A stretch of DNA of 18,754 bases. Origin: Bacillota bacterium. Lineage in GTDB: Bacteria > Bacillota > Clostridia > Christensenellales > Borkfalkiaceae. Below are positions 1 through 7,051 of this stretch, one piece after another (the stretch's first letter is position 1; every line of letters begins with the position of its first letter). Position numbers and translations under genes: made by a program. The notes beneath the pieces were generated by a model. The model made no database searches and was not told the DNA's origin. It saw only the letters and a list, made by a program, of their open reading frames with translations. The stretch is taken from positions 1 to 18,754 of the forward strand of contig QAKE01000024.1 in NCBI GenBank assembly GCA_003343995.1. The letters run 5' to 3'.

Positions 1-361
1 ACCTTTGAGCATGACGAGTTTACCATGAAGCCCACCCTTGACGAAGCCGGGAGGCTTATCCCCCGGCAGGATTTCCGGCTGGACACGCTGAACTGCGGGG
101 GTGAGGATTTCGCCCTGTCCTGTATCCGGGCAAATCTGCGGTACGGCAAGAACAACAAGCGGGACGATGTAAAGAGCCACCACTATATCATCAGCTTTGA
201 CCCAAGGGACGCAGCCGACAACGGTTTGACCGTTGATCGGGCGCAGGCGTTGGGGCTTGCCTACTGTAAAGAGCATTTTCCCGGACACCAAGCCCTTATC
301 TGCACCCACCCGGACGGACACAACCACAGCGGAAACATTCATGTGCATATCGTTATCAATC
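1..361 (+). pseudogene. MOBP-type relaxase, N-terminal fragment
   Basis: This frame is open from base 1, so the gene starts upstream of the window. The protein reads as the catalytic N-terminus of a clostridial MOBP relaxase, the enzyme that nicks DNA at oriT for conjugation. Two motifs are visible: HHYIISF (bases 178-198) and the metal-binding motif HPDGHNHSGNIHVHIVIN (307-360) with its paired histidines. Immediately after that motif the sequence stops resembling a relaxase. The usual continuation of such proteins, which I recall as beginning close to SLRKYDV, is absent, and roughly two thirds of the expected length is missing. The frame stays open and runs on into the Rep gene, so one ORF spans 1-1455. 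The first internal ATG at 25 is probably not the real start. The residual fragment has metal-binding residues but is unlikely to be a working relaxase. Confidence 0.75.
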
Positions 362-445
362 GATGTCCTACGATATCAGGGGCCGGAAGCGGAGAAAACC
401 TGCAAACGCTGCACCAACTGCGCACGGAGAAGAAGAGGGTGCTGA
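362..445 (+). pseudogene. Possible C-terminal remnant of a small cysteine-rich gene
   Basis: In the frame ending with TGA at 443-445 the translation after the relaxase break is rich in Cys and Arg (KTCKRCTNCARRRRGC). It stops 2 bases before the Rep start codon. That spacing is typical of an upstream operon partner whose 5' part was lost at the junction. The same frame is open further left only because it shadows the relaxase. This could also be chance coding in a short intergenic stretch. No family is recognised. Confidence 0.22.
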
Positions 446-447
446 CG

Positions 448-1455
448 ATGAAAACAACCAACGGCATCCACACCTTTTCCCTCAAGGTACGAAGCAGCTA
501 TTCGGGAATCCAAAATATCATAACCGCAAACACCTGTATCCGGATGAAGCGAGACAAATTCGGACTGAATAACAACTATTGCATCCCAACTTATAAATCA
601 ACCGGCGTGGAAATATTGCTGCACCAGTCAATCGCGCATCCGTGTTGGATTACGCTGATCGTCAACCCTTCGTCACTGCTGGCGGGAACATACCAGCCGG
701 TTTCACTGTATCAGCCCGACAAAAAGAGCCTTCGCAAGCTGCACAAACGGCTGCGCGGCATTCTGGACAAAGTCGGGATCGAACAGCGGCTGAGAGAGTT
801 CAAGCTTTCCCGCTGCGATCTGACGCAGGATATCTATTGTGAGAGCGTGAGCGAGCGCATGCTGCGGCTGGATTGTTTCCGAAAGTCGCTTCCCATACGC
901 AGCTATCAGCCGGTTACGTTCGGTAAATATGAGAAAACCGAAGAAAAGTGGCGCGGGGCGAATCAGCATTCGTGGACAATCACAAACAAGAGCTGCGCGT
1001 TCTCGGTCTATGACAAGACCTACGAGCTGAAAGCGCGTCATGATATAAAAATCGAGGACAGCATTTTGCGCATCGAACTGCGGCTGGAGCGCAAAGTGAT
1101 CAAAAAGAAAATCGCATCCAGCACATGGGAGGAACAGCTGCTCGGGCTGTTTGAGAAGCAGAAAACGATAATGGACAAGTTCCTGCATCGTCTGCATCAG
1201 GACTATGCCGTGCTTGTCAAAAAGGAGGAAGCGCTCGCGCGCATCGAGCAGTCGGCATACCGCAAGGAAACCAAAAAGATGCTGCGCCGCATTGTTAAAA
1301 AGGCGGACGGCTGCAAATCGCTTGCAGCCGTCCGGAAAGAATCCAGGATCAAAAAGTCGGATTTTATGAAAATGTTAGATCGGTTTTCCGGAATGGGGTT
1401 CAGTCCGCTGATACTGCCGGATGGCTTTGCTGAGGAAAGACTGGAATGGATGTGA
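448..1455 (+). CDS. Rolling-circle-type replication initiation protein (Rep)
   Basis: A 335-residue protein starting at ATG 448, with a GAGGG Shine-Dalgarno at 435-439, 8 bases upstream. It resembles plasmid and phage replication initiators of the Rep_trans / Phage_CRI / gene II type. The signature stretches are SRCDLTQDI (residues 121-129), FSVYDKTYEL (185-194) and LRIELRLERK (207-216), matching the RiDlxxD, iYdK and lRiElrl pattern of those families. The C-terminal 100 residues are basic and probably helical. Such proteins nick an origin and prime rolling-circle replication; related proteins serve as MOBT relaxases in some mobilizable elements, so a mobilization role is possible. The reading frame is continuous with the upstream relaxase fragment, but the RBS and the family-like start favour independent translation from 448. 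The catalytic tyrosine could not be assigned by eye. Confidence 0.5.
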   Translation: MKTTNGIHTFSLKVRSSYSGIQNIITANTCIRMKRDKFGLNNNYCIPTYKSTGVEILLHQSIAHPCWITLIVNPSSLLAGTYQPVSLYQPDKKSLRKLHKRLRGILDKVGIEQRLREFKLSRCDLTQDIYCESVSERMLRLDCFRKSLPIRSYQPVTFGKYEKTEEKWRGANQHSWTITNKSCAFSVYDKTYELKARHDIKIEDSILRIELRLERKVIKKKIASSTWEEQLLGLFEKQKTIMDKFLHRLHQDYAVLVKKEEALARIEQSAYRKETKKMLRRIVKKADGCKSLAAVRKESRIKKSDFMKMLDRFSGMGFSPLILPDGFAEERLEWM

Positions 1456-1457
1456 TT

Positions 1458-3896
1458 TCAGATCGCGCAATGTGCTGCAATGCTAAGCAGATGGCCAATC
1501 AATTGTGAAGATTGCTTTTCCCAATAAGCCGCATCGCAAACAAGAATCAGTTTCCTCTTCGCCCGGCTGACAGCAGTGTTGATTAACTTCTTCCCATTGC
1601 TTTCCAAACGGTTGGAATCAGTAAACCACTTATCTTGTGTATCCACAACACTGAGCAGTACAGTATCCCATTCACGTCCCTGCGATCCATGTACGGTTAA
1701 TATGTTTTCCTCCCTGCCAGCCATACTGGGCAATGCTTTGCGAATTGCCTCCCGTTGATTCTTGTACGGTGTGATAATTCCAATTTGCTCTTCCGGATGG
1801 GTGCAAACATAGGCAGCAATCGCCGCGCATTCTGTCTGACTCGTCCTTTTCTTCCCCGTCTGCTTTACTTTTGGGGCATACAGGCAATAAATATCCGTGC
1901 TATGCTGCGAATCCCCATGAAAATCCCGGGGATATACAAACTGTGCCAGTACGCTTGCCAACTCTTCGCCGAAGCGATAGGTATGCGTCAGATCTAATCG
2001 TATCATTTGATCAAAGCGCGCTGGCCAATGCTGAATATACGTCTGAACGATTTGCTCTGGATGCTGGGAAAATGCATCTTCCGCATACAGCGCAGACTGC
2101 GCCCATAAGCAGACATCAGATGATTCCGGAAGTTCGATTTTCGAGTCTGGCATTTCACAAACCGGCGGCAACTGCATGTGATCCCCAAGAAACGTTACCG
2201 GGCAGTCATAAGCAAGCAGGGCGGTGCCTTTAATCATTGCGCAATAACCCGCCTCATCCAAGAAAATATGGGCAGGCCGATTTGCCTTGTCCGGCGGCAG
2301 ACGATGAAGGCAGGTATCCACTGTTGCCGCCAAAACAAGGCGGTCTTGAATCGGAATTGTTGATTCCGCAGCTTCGATCTGACTCTTTCGCGCCTGTGCA
2401 TCCGCATACCGCTGTTCCAACGACGAACGGGTAGCACGAAGTGTCTCCTCAGATAAGGTTTCGCAACCGAGATACTTTGGCCGGCGTTCCTCCAGCAATT
2501 TGCGCGCCAGCTGTGTCTGCCCCCGCAAATCGGCTACACCTGCTGTAAATTTGTTGATGTGAAGCTGACTGGCCGCTTTCATCAAGGGATTCCAATAGGA
2601 CGTCCATCTTTGGATTTCTTTCCATTTTTCTGTGAATTGTTGGCCACAATCCGTCTGTTGCTGCCGGATTTCGACTTCTTTTTGGGTATATCCTACTAAG
2701 TCCATATTGATGCGATGGATTGCTTCCCGAAGCTGATCCAGTTGCCGCATTTCCTGCTGCAATAGCTGCAACGCTTTTTCTCTCTTCCCTTTGCAGAACC
2801 ACTTGCGCCAGCTATTGCCATAATACTCCGCCTGTTTTGTTAACCGGATCGCTTCAGCCCGACTCTGCGTCTCATGCTTTTGAAGCTGCTCCCGATCCGC
2901 TTCCGCTAAAAACCGCCTTCCCCTCAATTCCAGGCAGTCATTTTGCAATGCCTGATATTTTTCCTGTACAGCGGTTATCTGCTGGAGTAACGAAGGCATT
3001 TCTGCCTCCCAACGAATCTGCGCACTCTCAAATTCTATCAATTCCCGATAACAAGCTAATCGTTCCTGCTGTTCCTGATTATCCGCCATTTGGGACTTGA
3101 GCTGCAAAATTTCATCATCGATTCGGGCATATTCCCGCGCGGTCACCGCATCCTCGCAAATTTCAGGATACTGAGAGCGAAAGCGCTGCGAAGGAACCCC
3201 CATCCGTAATACCTTTTCCCTCTGCACACCTGCCCCTTCCAACACAGGAAGCACGCCGTACAGCATCTGCTCCACTGCATTATTGGTTGGTGCAGTGATC
3301 CAGACAGGCTTTCCCGCCTGAGCATATGCCAAAATACAATGAGCAAGAACAAATTGCGTTTTCCCTGTTCCGGGCGCACCCCATATATATGAAAACGGGT
3401 AAGACAGCGCACCATGAATTGCCTTTTCCTGCTCCAAAGACGGTTTCTTCCTTGTTGAGAACGAAGGCATTGGAACCGCTTTATCCGTTTTTACCGGCAA
3501 ATGAATTTTGGAACCATAGCTGCGGTACCAATTTTCAATGCGCTTTACTAAAAAGCGAAGATCTGAAATGACTGTTACGTCGTGCGCTGCCGCGCATATC
3601 AACTCCCGTCGGAACGGCTCCAATGGGCGAACAGTTAATTCATTTGTTTTTTCATTGTACTCAATTGGTTTGATCTGCTCTATGGTGTGGATTTGGTTTT
3701 GAATCCGAATTTGGGCAGTGTCCGGGAATTTCAATGCTGAGCGCAAGGTCAATACAACGTATTTTCCGCTTTGCTGAATCCGTTCTACCTTATTTTCGAT
3801 TAGGCCACGCTGATGTTCCCTCAGATATTGATAGTAGATTTCCGAACCATGAATGGCAGTTTGAATGTAAGAATCCAAATTTGTTCGCACGATCAT
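1458..3896 (-). CDS. Upf1/DNA2-like SF1 helicase with coiled-coil insert
   Basis: An 812-residue P-loop helicase with a full SF1B motif set. The Q-motif region is SLEQEKAI (153-160), Walker A is GAPGTGKT (173-180) and motif Ia is APTNNAVEQM (202-211). Motif II is FLDEAG (545-550), motif III GDHMQLPP (571-578), motif IV IGIITPYKNQ (705-714), motif V TVHGSQGREWD (734-744) and motif VI NTAVSRAKRKL (773-783). Between Ia and II lies a long Gln/Glu-rich, probably coiled-coil insertion (about 255-515). There is no nuclease domain. The N-terminal 150 residues resemble the beta-rich region that precedes the motor in this family. GGGGTGG lies almost against the ATG at 3896, so GTG at residue 3 (3890) is the better-spaced start. 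It converges on Rep with 2 bases between stop codons. It unwinds DNA or RNA; the substrate is unknown, and a replication or defence role is equally possible. Confidence 0.8.
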   Translation of the reverse strand: MIVRTNLDSYIQTAIHGSEIYYQYLREHQRGLIENKVERIQQSGKYVVLTLRSALKFPDTAQIRIQNQIHTIEQIKPIEYNEKTNELTVRPLEPFRRELICAAAHDVTVISDLRFLVKRIENWYRSYGSKIHLPVKTDKAVPMPSFSTRKKPSLEQEKAIHGALSYPFSYIWGAPGTGKTQFVLAHCILAYAQAGKPVWITAPTNNAVEQMLYGVLPVLEGAGVQREKVLRMGVPSQRFRSQYPEICEDAVTAREYARIDDEILQLKSQMADNQEQQERLACYRELIEFESAQIRWEAEMPSLLQQITAVQEKYQALQNDCLELRGRRFLAEADREQLQKHETQSRAEAIRLTKQAEYYGNSWRKWFCKGKREKALQLLQQEMRQLDQLREAIHRINMDLVGYTQKEVEIRQQQTDCGQQFTEKWKEIQRWTSYWNPLMKAASQLHINKFTAGVADLRGQTQLARKLLEERRPKYLGCETLSEETLRATRSSLEQRYADAQARKSQIEAAESTIPIQDRLVLAATVDTCLHRLPPDKANRPAHIFLDEAGYCAMIKGTALLAYDCPVTFLGDHMQLPPVCEMPDSKIELPESSDVCLWAQSALYAEDAFSQHPEQIVQTYIQHWPARFDQMIRLDLTHTYRFGEELASVLAQFVYPRDFHGDSQHSTDIYCLYAPKVKQTGKKRTSQTECAAIAAYVCTHPEEQIGIITPYKNQREAIRKALPSMAGREENILTVHGSQGREWDTVLLSVVDTQDKWFTDSNRLESNGKKLINTAVSRAKRKLILVCDAAYWEKQSSQLIGHLLSIAAHCAI

Positions 3897-3903
3897 ACCA
3901 CCC

Positions 3904-3927
3904 CGGATACCATTTGATACCAGTATA
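3904..3927 (-). promoter_or_regulatory. Candidate helicase promoter with direct repeat
   Basis: Upstream of the helicase on the minus strand there is a -10-like TATACT (3922-3927). Right after it are two direct copies of GGTATC separated by AAAT, i.e. a 10-base period, about one helical turn. No convincing -35 was found. A same-face operator pair is plausible but unproven. Confidence 0.3.
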
Positions 3928-4065
3928 GCATAGCCGTTTCAGAAAAGCGAGTTATCAAGACACTATTATGTGTTAAAGCGCACAAGTTGTATTGATATAT
4001 TGATTCTGTTTAGGCAGAACGAGCGTGATATAAAGTGAATTAACTAACATGAAGATAAGGCAACG

Positions 4066-4089
4066 TGAAATGCAGTGAGCTGCGTTTCA
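4066..4089. other. Hairpin / inverted repeat in the 235-base gap upstream of the HTH pair
   Basis: TGAAATGCAG and CTGCGTTTCA form a 10-bp stem with one wobble around a TGAG loop. No T-run follows, so it is not a terminator in this direction. It lies 40 bases before the first HTH gene and could be a binding site for an excisionase-like protein or a leader hairpin. Nothing else was recognised in the gap 3928-4131. Confidence 0.35.
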
Positions 4090-4131
4090 GAAAACTGCCA
4101 AAACATAATTCACCTTAAGGAGTGTTAAATC

Positions 4132-4386
4132 ATGCTTGATGTCCCTTACATAAACTACAAAGAACTGGACGAATTCTATACCATCAACGAAACGTGTGAA
4201 CTGCTGCATCTGGATAAGACCACACTGCGCAAGAAGTGCGAACAGTACGGCATCCAGCCCCGCCACAATGAGATCGGCGACTACGGTTTCGTCAAGTACG
4301 ACGTTCGCAAGCTGCATAACAATCTGTACTATGAAAACCGTGAACGCACCGGCCATACCGTGAAGGAGGATGACCCGTGGGCGTGA
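4132..4386 (+). CDS. Small excisionase/MerR-like HTH protein
   Basis: An 84-residue protein with a good RBS (AAGGAG just upstream). The central part, from FYTINETCELLHLDKTTLRK onward (about residues 15-34) and continuing to the YGFVKYDVRKL stretch, reads as a MerR/HTH_17-type winged helix: two helices, then a wing with a basic tail. Such proteins bind DNA as excisionases or small transcription regulators. The 3' end overlaps the next HTH gene by 10 bases, and the next gene's RBS lies inside this coding sequence, so the two are translationally coupled. No recombinase is adjacent, so a directionality-factor role is not certain. Specific function is unknown. Confidence 0.65.
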   Translation: MLDVPYINYKELDEFYTINETCELLHLDKTTLRKKCEQYGIQPRHNEIGDYGFVKYDVRKLHNNLYYENRERTGHTVKEDDPWA

Positions 4387-4547
4387 TACAACTTTTAACC
4401 GTGCAGGAAGCCGCGCAGCTGCTCAAGACCACACGCCAGCAAATCCGCAAGATGATTGCAAATGAAGAACTCCCGGCCGTTAAGGTCGGCCGGGAGTGGC
4501 GGATACCAATGGACGGTATCAAACTGTTTCTCGAAAACAACTTATAG
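4377..4547 (+). CDS. Excisionase-family DNA-binding protein, 56 aa
   Basis: A short gene starting at GTG 4377, with AAGGAGGA at 4363-4370 and a 6-base spacer. The 56-residue product, with LTVQEAAQLLKTTRQQIRKM, then AVKVGREWRIP and IKLFLENN, matches the compact HTH_17 'excisionase family' domain: helix-turn-helix, a GRxWRIP wing, and a helix. It overlaps the upstream HTH gene and ends 2 bases before the stop codon of the convergent lipoprotein gene. It may control excision or transcription in the element. Another excisionase (15990) sits beside the tyrosine integrase, so this one probably has a different partner or is a regulator. Confidence 0.75.
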   Translation: MGVIQLLTVQEAAQLLKTTRQQIRKMIANEELPAVKVGREWRIPMDGIKLFLENNL

Positions 4548-4549
4548 AG

Positions 4550-5497
4550 TTAAGCAAGATTCCACCAGTCAGAAGAAGTAATCCTTATGCGATAGTATGT
4601 ATCCTCTCCCTCCCTATACCATTTGCTAGACGTATCCAGATAAATGTCCAGATATGCGCCATACAAATCATATGAGCAGGTGCTCTCTGGCGAAAACGGG
4701 ATGTCCGCTAATCCGCCGTACTTAATCATCCCGGAAACAGTTCCGTCATAGTTGATTTGGTCAATTACAAATTCTGCATAGTATAGGCCAGAATATACGC
4801 TTCTTGGTATTTGTACTTGATGTGTCCCAGTTAAATCTTTGCTGAATGATTGCACAACATCAGGATTATCATTGGTGCTGTCCGTGTAAGGATATAAGTT
4901 TACACATTGCCATCCCATTCCATCATAGTATTCGAAATCAACTAGAAATGTTCCCTGAAGATAGGAAATATCGCCATCAGTAAGCGTCGATTGATAGCGT
5001 GCTGTCGCTGTCGGCACAGCAGCAGACAAATCGTCATTTAGTATTTCAAATGAAGAAGAATAGATGTCCGTATCATACCAAACCCAACTACTATCCCATC
5101 CAGTAATCAAGTTTGTCTCAGAAGGCGGTGCGATAGGCTTGGATGTTTGTGTATCTACAGAATATGACTCCAATTGCCAGCCGCCTTCTGTATATTTGTG
5201 GTAATACGCGGTTCCCGTTCCTTGGTACTCAATCGCCGAATTATCCGCAGTAAAATTGAACCATACAGTATCATCTGTATCAATTGTATCCCGTCTAGCA
5301 ATCTCCAAGTCTGTTATCGCATAGGGTAACAACTCGTAAGTTTCCAAATCAGATACGGTCTGTACCGCAAACTGCTCAGAAAATGCCTGTGCCTGCAAAT
5401 CTTCAACAATCTGCTTCTCATCAGGAGTTGAAGCACCACAACCTGACAATGTAGCAAAAATTGCCGTAGCAACTATACCATAAATCCATCTTTCCAT
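4550..5497 (-). CDS. Putative lipoprotein, unknown family (315 aa)
   Basis: The N-terminus has a short charged start, a hydrophobic stretch and a lipobox LSGC with the lipidated Cys at residue 20. The product should therefore be secreted and anchored to the outer face of the membrane. The remainder is acidic and rich in Tyr, Asp, Ser, Thr and Trp, with alternating patterns that suggest beta structure. No enzymatic motif was recognised. An RBS (AAGGATG) overlaps the stop codon of the preceding lipoprotein gene, so both are read as one operon from the promoter at 5998-6026. The coding region looks more AT-rich than the plus-strand genes nearby. Possible roles are surface exclusion or cell-surface interaction, but this is only inference from location. 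Confidence 0.6.
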   Translation of the reverse strand: MERWIYGIVATAIFATLSGCGASTPDEKQIVEDLQAQAFSEQFAVQTVSDLETYELLPYAITDLEIARRDTIDTDDTVWFNFTADNSAIEYQGTGTAYYHKYTEGGWQLESYSVDTQTSKPIAPPSETNLITGWDSSWVWYDTDIYSSSFEILNDDLSAAVPTATARYQSTLTDGDISYLQGTFLVDFEYYDGMGWQCVNLYPYTDSTNDNPDVVQSFSKDLTGTHQVQIPRSVYSGLYYAEFVIDQINYDGTVSGMIKYGGLADIPFSPESTCSYDLYGAYLDIYLDTSSKWYREGEDTYYRIRITSSDWWNLA

Positions 5498-5509
5498 TTG
5501 ATCCCATCC

Positions 5510-5968
5510 TTATTCATGAACCGATATAACGAACCGATCCGCATCATTTATTGCTTTAAAGGTATCAACAGTCTGATGGATCAATTTTAATACCTGCTCG
5601 GAATCTGCCGGATCTTCGCTCAGTTCCGCATATTCGAATTTCATTCTGCCATCTTTTAGCACACGGAAAGAAAGGCTGAATGGCGTATGCTCTGCCAGAT
5701 AATTGTATTCTGCAATACCCTCCGCAGTAATGATTAGGGAACCGGTCTTTGTCTCTTGATCACTCCAGACAATGCTTGCCCCCATATCCTGCGCAGCCTG
5801 ATCCAGCGTTTGACCATCTAATTGCCCAAAGCAGAACGCCTTCATTGCTTGTACACGATCCCCACTGCTGATATCCAGTTGATAAGGGAACTGTGCATCA
5901 AACTTACTTTTTGCGCCGCATCCGATAAGTATAATTGCTAAAAACAAAACACATACGATTTTTTTCAT
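5510..5968 (-). CDS. Putative lipoprotein, unknown family (152 aa)
   Basis: The product begins MKKIVCVLFLAIILIGCG, a classic lipoprotein signal peptide with a lipobox ending in Cys17. An in-frame ATG exists at 5986, but GGGGGTG at 5977-5983 is well placed (8 bases) for the ATG at 5968, which also gives the normal signal length. The mature part is a small alpha/beta-looking domain without recognised motifs. It is the first gene of a two-gene lipoprotein operon; the next gene starts 12 bases after its stop. Transcription most likely begins near 5991 from the promoter just upstream. Function is unknown. Confidence 0.6.
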   Translation of the reverse strand: MKKIVCVLFLAIILIGCGAKSKFDAQFPYQLDISSGDRVQAMKAFCFGQLDGQTLDQAAQDMGASIVWSDQETKTGSLIITAEGIAEYNYLAEHTPFSLSFRVLKDGRMKFEYAELSEDPADSEQVLKLIHQTVDTFKAINDADRFVISVHE

Positions 5969-5997
5969 TTTCATATGCACCCCCATTTTCTTTTTAT

Positions 5998-6026
5998 ATT
6001 ATATTTGGTATTACCAAAATTGGCAA
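5998..6026 (-). promoter_or_regulatory. Promoter of the lipoprotein operon with embedded operator
   Basis: On the minus strand, TTGCCA (6021-6026) and TATAAT (5998-6003) are separated by exactly 17 bases. The spacer holds a perfect 15-bp palindrome, TTTGGTATTACCAAA (6004-6018). A protein bound there would block polymerase. The divergent XRE-type regulator is the natural candidate. Confidence 0.75.
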
Positions 6027-6039
6027 GAGTAAAATTGCA

Positions 6040-6062
6040 TATACTGGAGAAAAAGCTCCAGT
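6040..6062 (+). promoter_or_regulatory. Candidate -10 and inverted repeat ahead of the XRE regulator
   Basis: A -10-like TATACT (6040-6045) precedes a 7-bp perfect inverted repeat, ACTGGAG / CTCCAGT (6043-6049 and 6056-6062). No well-spaced -35 was seen. The repeat ends next to the AGGTG ribosome binding site, so it could act as an operator or as an RNA hairpin near the start codon. Confidence 0.4.
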
Positions 6063-6073
6063 AGGTGATAACG

Positions 6074-6319
6074 GTGAACACAAGGAAATTGGCATTGGGC
6101 AACCGAAATATTATCGGAGTGCGGGTAACAGAAGCACGCCTTGCACGGGGCATTTTGCAAAAAGACTTATTGGCGCGGTTACAGGTTGCCGGTGTTGAAA
6201 TCAGCCTTCCGGCACTTTCCCTGCTGGAGGGCCAGAAACGACCTGTGTCCGATATCGAACTAAAAGCACTTTCAGAAATCCTGCAAGTGGATGCCCGCTG
6301 GCTGCTGGGACAGATCTGA
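6074..6319 (+). CDS. XRE/Cro-CI-type transcriptional regulator, 81 aa
   Basis: A compact HTH_3-like protein: VRVTEARLARGILQKDLLAR gives the first helices, ISLPALSLLEGQKRPVSD the recognition helix and turn, and LKALSEILQVDARWLLGQ the last helices. This covers nearly the whole protein, with no extra effector domain. GTG 6065 is an alternative start, but AGGTG at 6063-6067 favours GTG 6074. It is divergent from the lipoprotein operon, with two palindromes between them, the usual layout of a repressor that controls itself and its neighbour. A hairpin terminator follows 36 bases after the stop. Confidence 0.8.
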   Translation: MNTRKLALGNRNIIGVRVTEARLARGILQKDLLARLQVAGVEISLPALSLLEGQKRPVSDIELKALSEILQVDARWLLGQI

Positions 6320-6355
6320 ATCCCGCGCGCACCAGAATATATATTATATTTGTGA

Positions 6356-6387
6356 ACCCGTCGGAATGCTCCGGCGGGTATTTTTAT
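6356..6387 (+). terminator. Rho-independent terminator after the XRE regulator
   Basis: ACCCGTCGGA and TCCGGCGGGT form a 10-bp stem with one wobble and an ATGC loop, followed by ATTTTT. It ends only a few bases before the ribosome binding site of the next gene, so it could also act as an attenuator for that gene. Confidence 0.8.
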
Positions 6388-6404
6388 TGCGAGGAGGTGC
6401 AGCA

Positions 6405-6698
6405 GTGAAAAACGTATTTATCTCAGAGCGGCTGGCGCAGGAATTGCCGGAGTGGGTGCCATATCTCCTGTGGTATGCGGTTGCGGATCACTGGGAGACG
6501 CATGGAGAACAGCAGGTATTTAGGCTGATCCGTGAACACGGTATGCAGCGGATTCGGCATACGCAGAAATTTCCGCCGCACGAAAATGTGGTGGAATTTC
6601 CATGTCCAGACGCAGTAGATGCTGTAATCGTTGTGCGGATCAGCAAGACGGAAACCGTTATGATGCTGGCCGAGGAAGAAAGCAATGGTCACAACTGA
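6405..6698 (+). CDS. DUF960-like small protein (copy 1)
   Basis: Start GTG 6405 with GAGGAGG at 6391-6397. The 97-residue product aligns along its full length with the next gene: VPYLLWYAV / LVTLLWHLI, QVFRL in both, IRHTQKFPP / ITHTQEQPP, PCPDAVDAVIVV / PCTDAVTAKIFV and TVMMLAEE / STMLLADE. This pattern fits the DUF960 family, small cytosolic proteins of unknown function common in Firmicutes and their mobile elements. It is the more divergent of the two copies, lacking the conserved Tyr-Leu-Thr near the start and the IDDG turn. It lies between two hairpin terminators, so it may be transcribed as its own unit. Confidence 0.6.
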   Translation: MKNVFISERLAQELPEWVPYLLWYAVADHWETHGEQQVFRLIREHGMQRIRHTQKFPPHENVVEFPCPDAVDAVIVVRISKTETVMMLAEEESNGHN

Positions 6699-6727
6699 CA
6701 CCCGGAATTGTTCCGGGGTGTTTTTCT
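6696..6727 (+). terminator. Rho-independent terminator between the DUF960 paralogs
   Basis: ACACCCGGAA and TTCCGGGGTGT pair around a TTG loop, with one bulged base, followed by a T-run. It begins at the stop codon of copy 1 and ends 5 bases before the RBS of copy 2. It looks like a duplicate of the terminator at 6356-6387. Confidence 0.75.
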
Positions 6728-6742
6728 GTCTGGAGGAAGTTT

Positions 6743-7030
6743 ATGTTCAACAACCCGAAATACCTGACAAAAGGTGTGCAAAGCTCCATCCCCAGTTGGC
6801 TGGTCACCCTGCTTTGGCACCTGATTGAAATAATGTCAGTGGAACAAAAAGATTACCTGCAAGTATTCCGTCTGCGCAGGACAGACACTGGCCAGCACAT
6901 CACCCACACACAGGAGCAGCCGCCGTACCAATATGAATTGGATGTCCCCTGCACGGATGCAGTAACCGCCAAGATCTTTGTGATCGACGACGGTACCCAC
7001 AGCACCATGCTGCTGGCGGATGAGTATTGA
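6743..7030 (+). CDS. DUF960 family protein (copy 2)
   Basis: A 95-residue protein starting at ATG 6743 with GGAGG at 6732-6736. It carries the features I associate with DUF960: a start near FNNPKYLTKGVQ, IPSWLVTLLWHLI, DYLQVFRL, HTQEQPPY, then KIFVIDDGTHSTMLLADEY at the C-terminus. The biochemical role of the family is unknown to me. The gene sits 21 bases before the amidoligase gene with no terminator between them, so it is probably the first gene of that operon. It is the more family-like of the two copies. Confidence 0.7.
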   Translation: MFNNPKYLTKGVQSSIPSWLVTLLWHLIEIMSVEQKDYLQVFRLRRTDTGQHITHTQEQPPYQYELDVPCTDAVTAKIFVIDDGTHSTMLLADEY

Positions 7031-7051
7031 AACTTAAAGGAGGAACTCGAA

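Noticed and set aside
347..376. Inverted ATATCG / CGATAT around the relaxase break
   Set aside because: Only 6 bp, partly inside conserved relaxase codons; likely chance.
703..1197. 164-aa minus-strand ORF
   Set aside because: It lies wholly opposite the Rep gene, which has family motifs and an RBS; the ORF itself has none.
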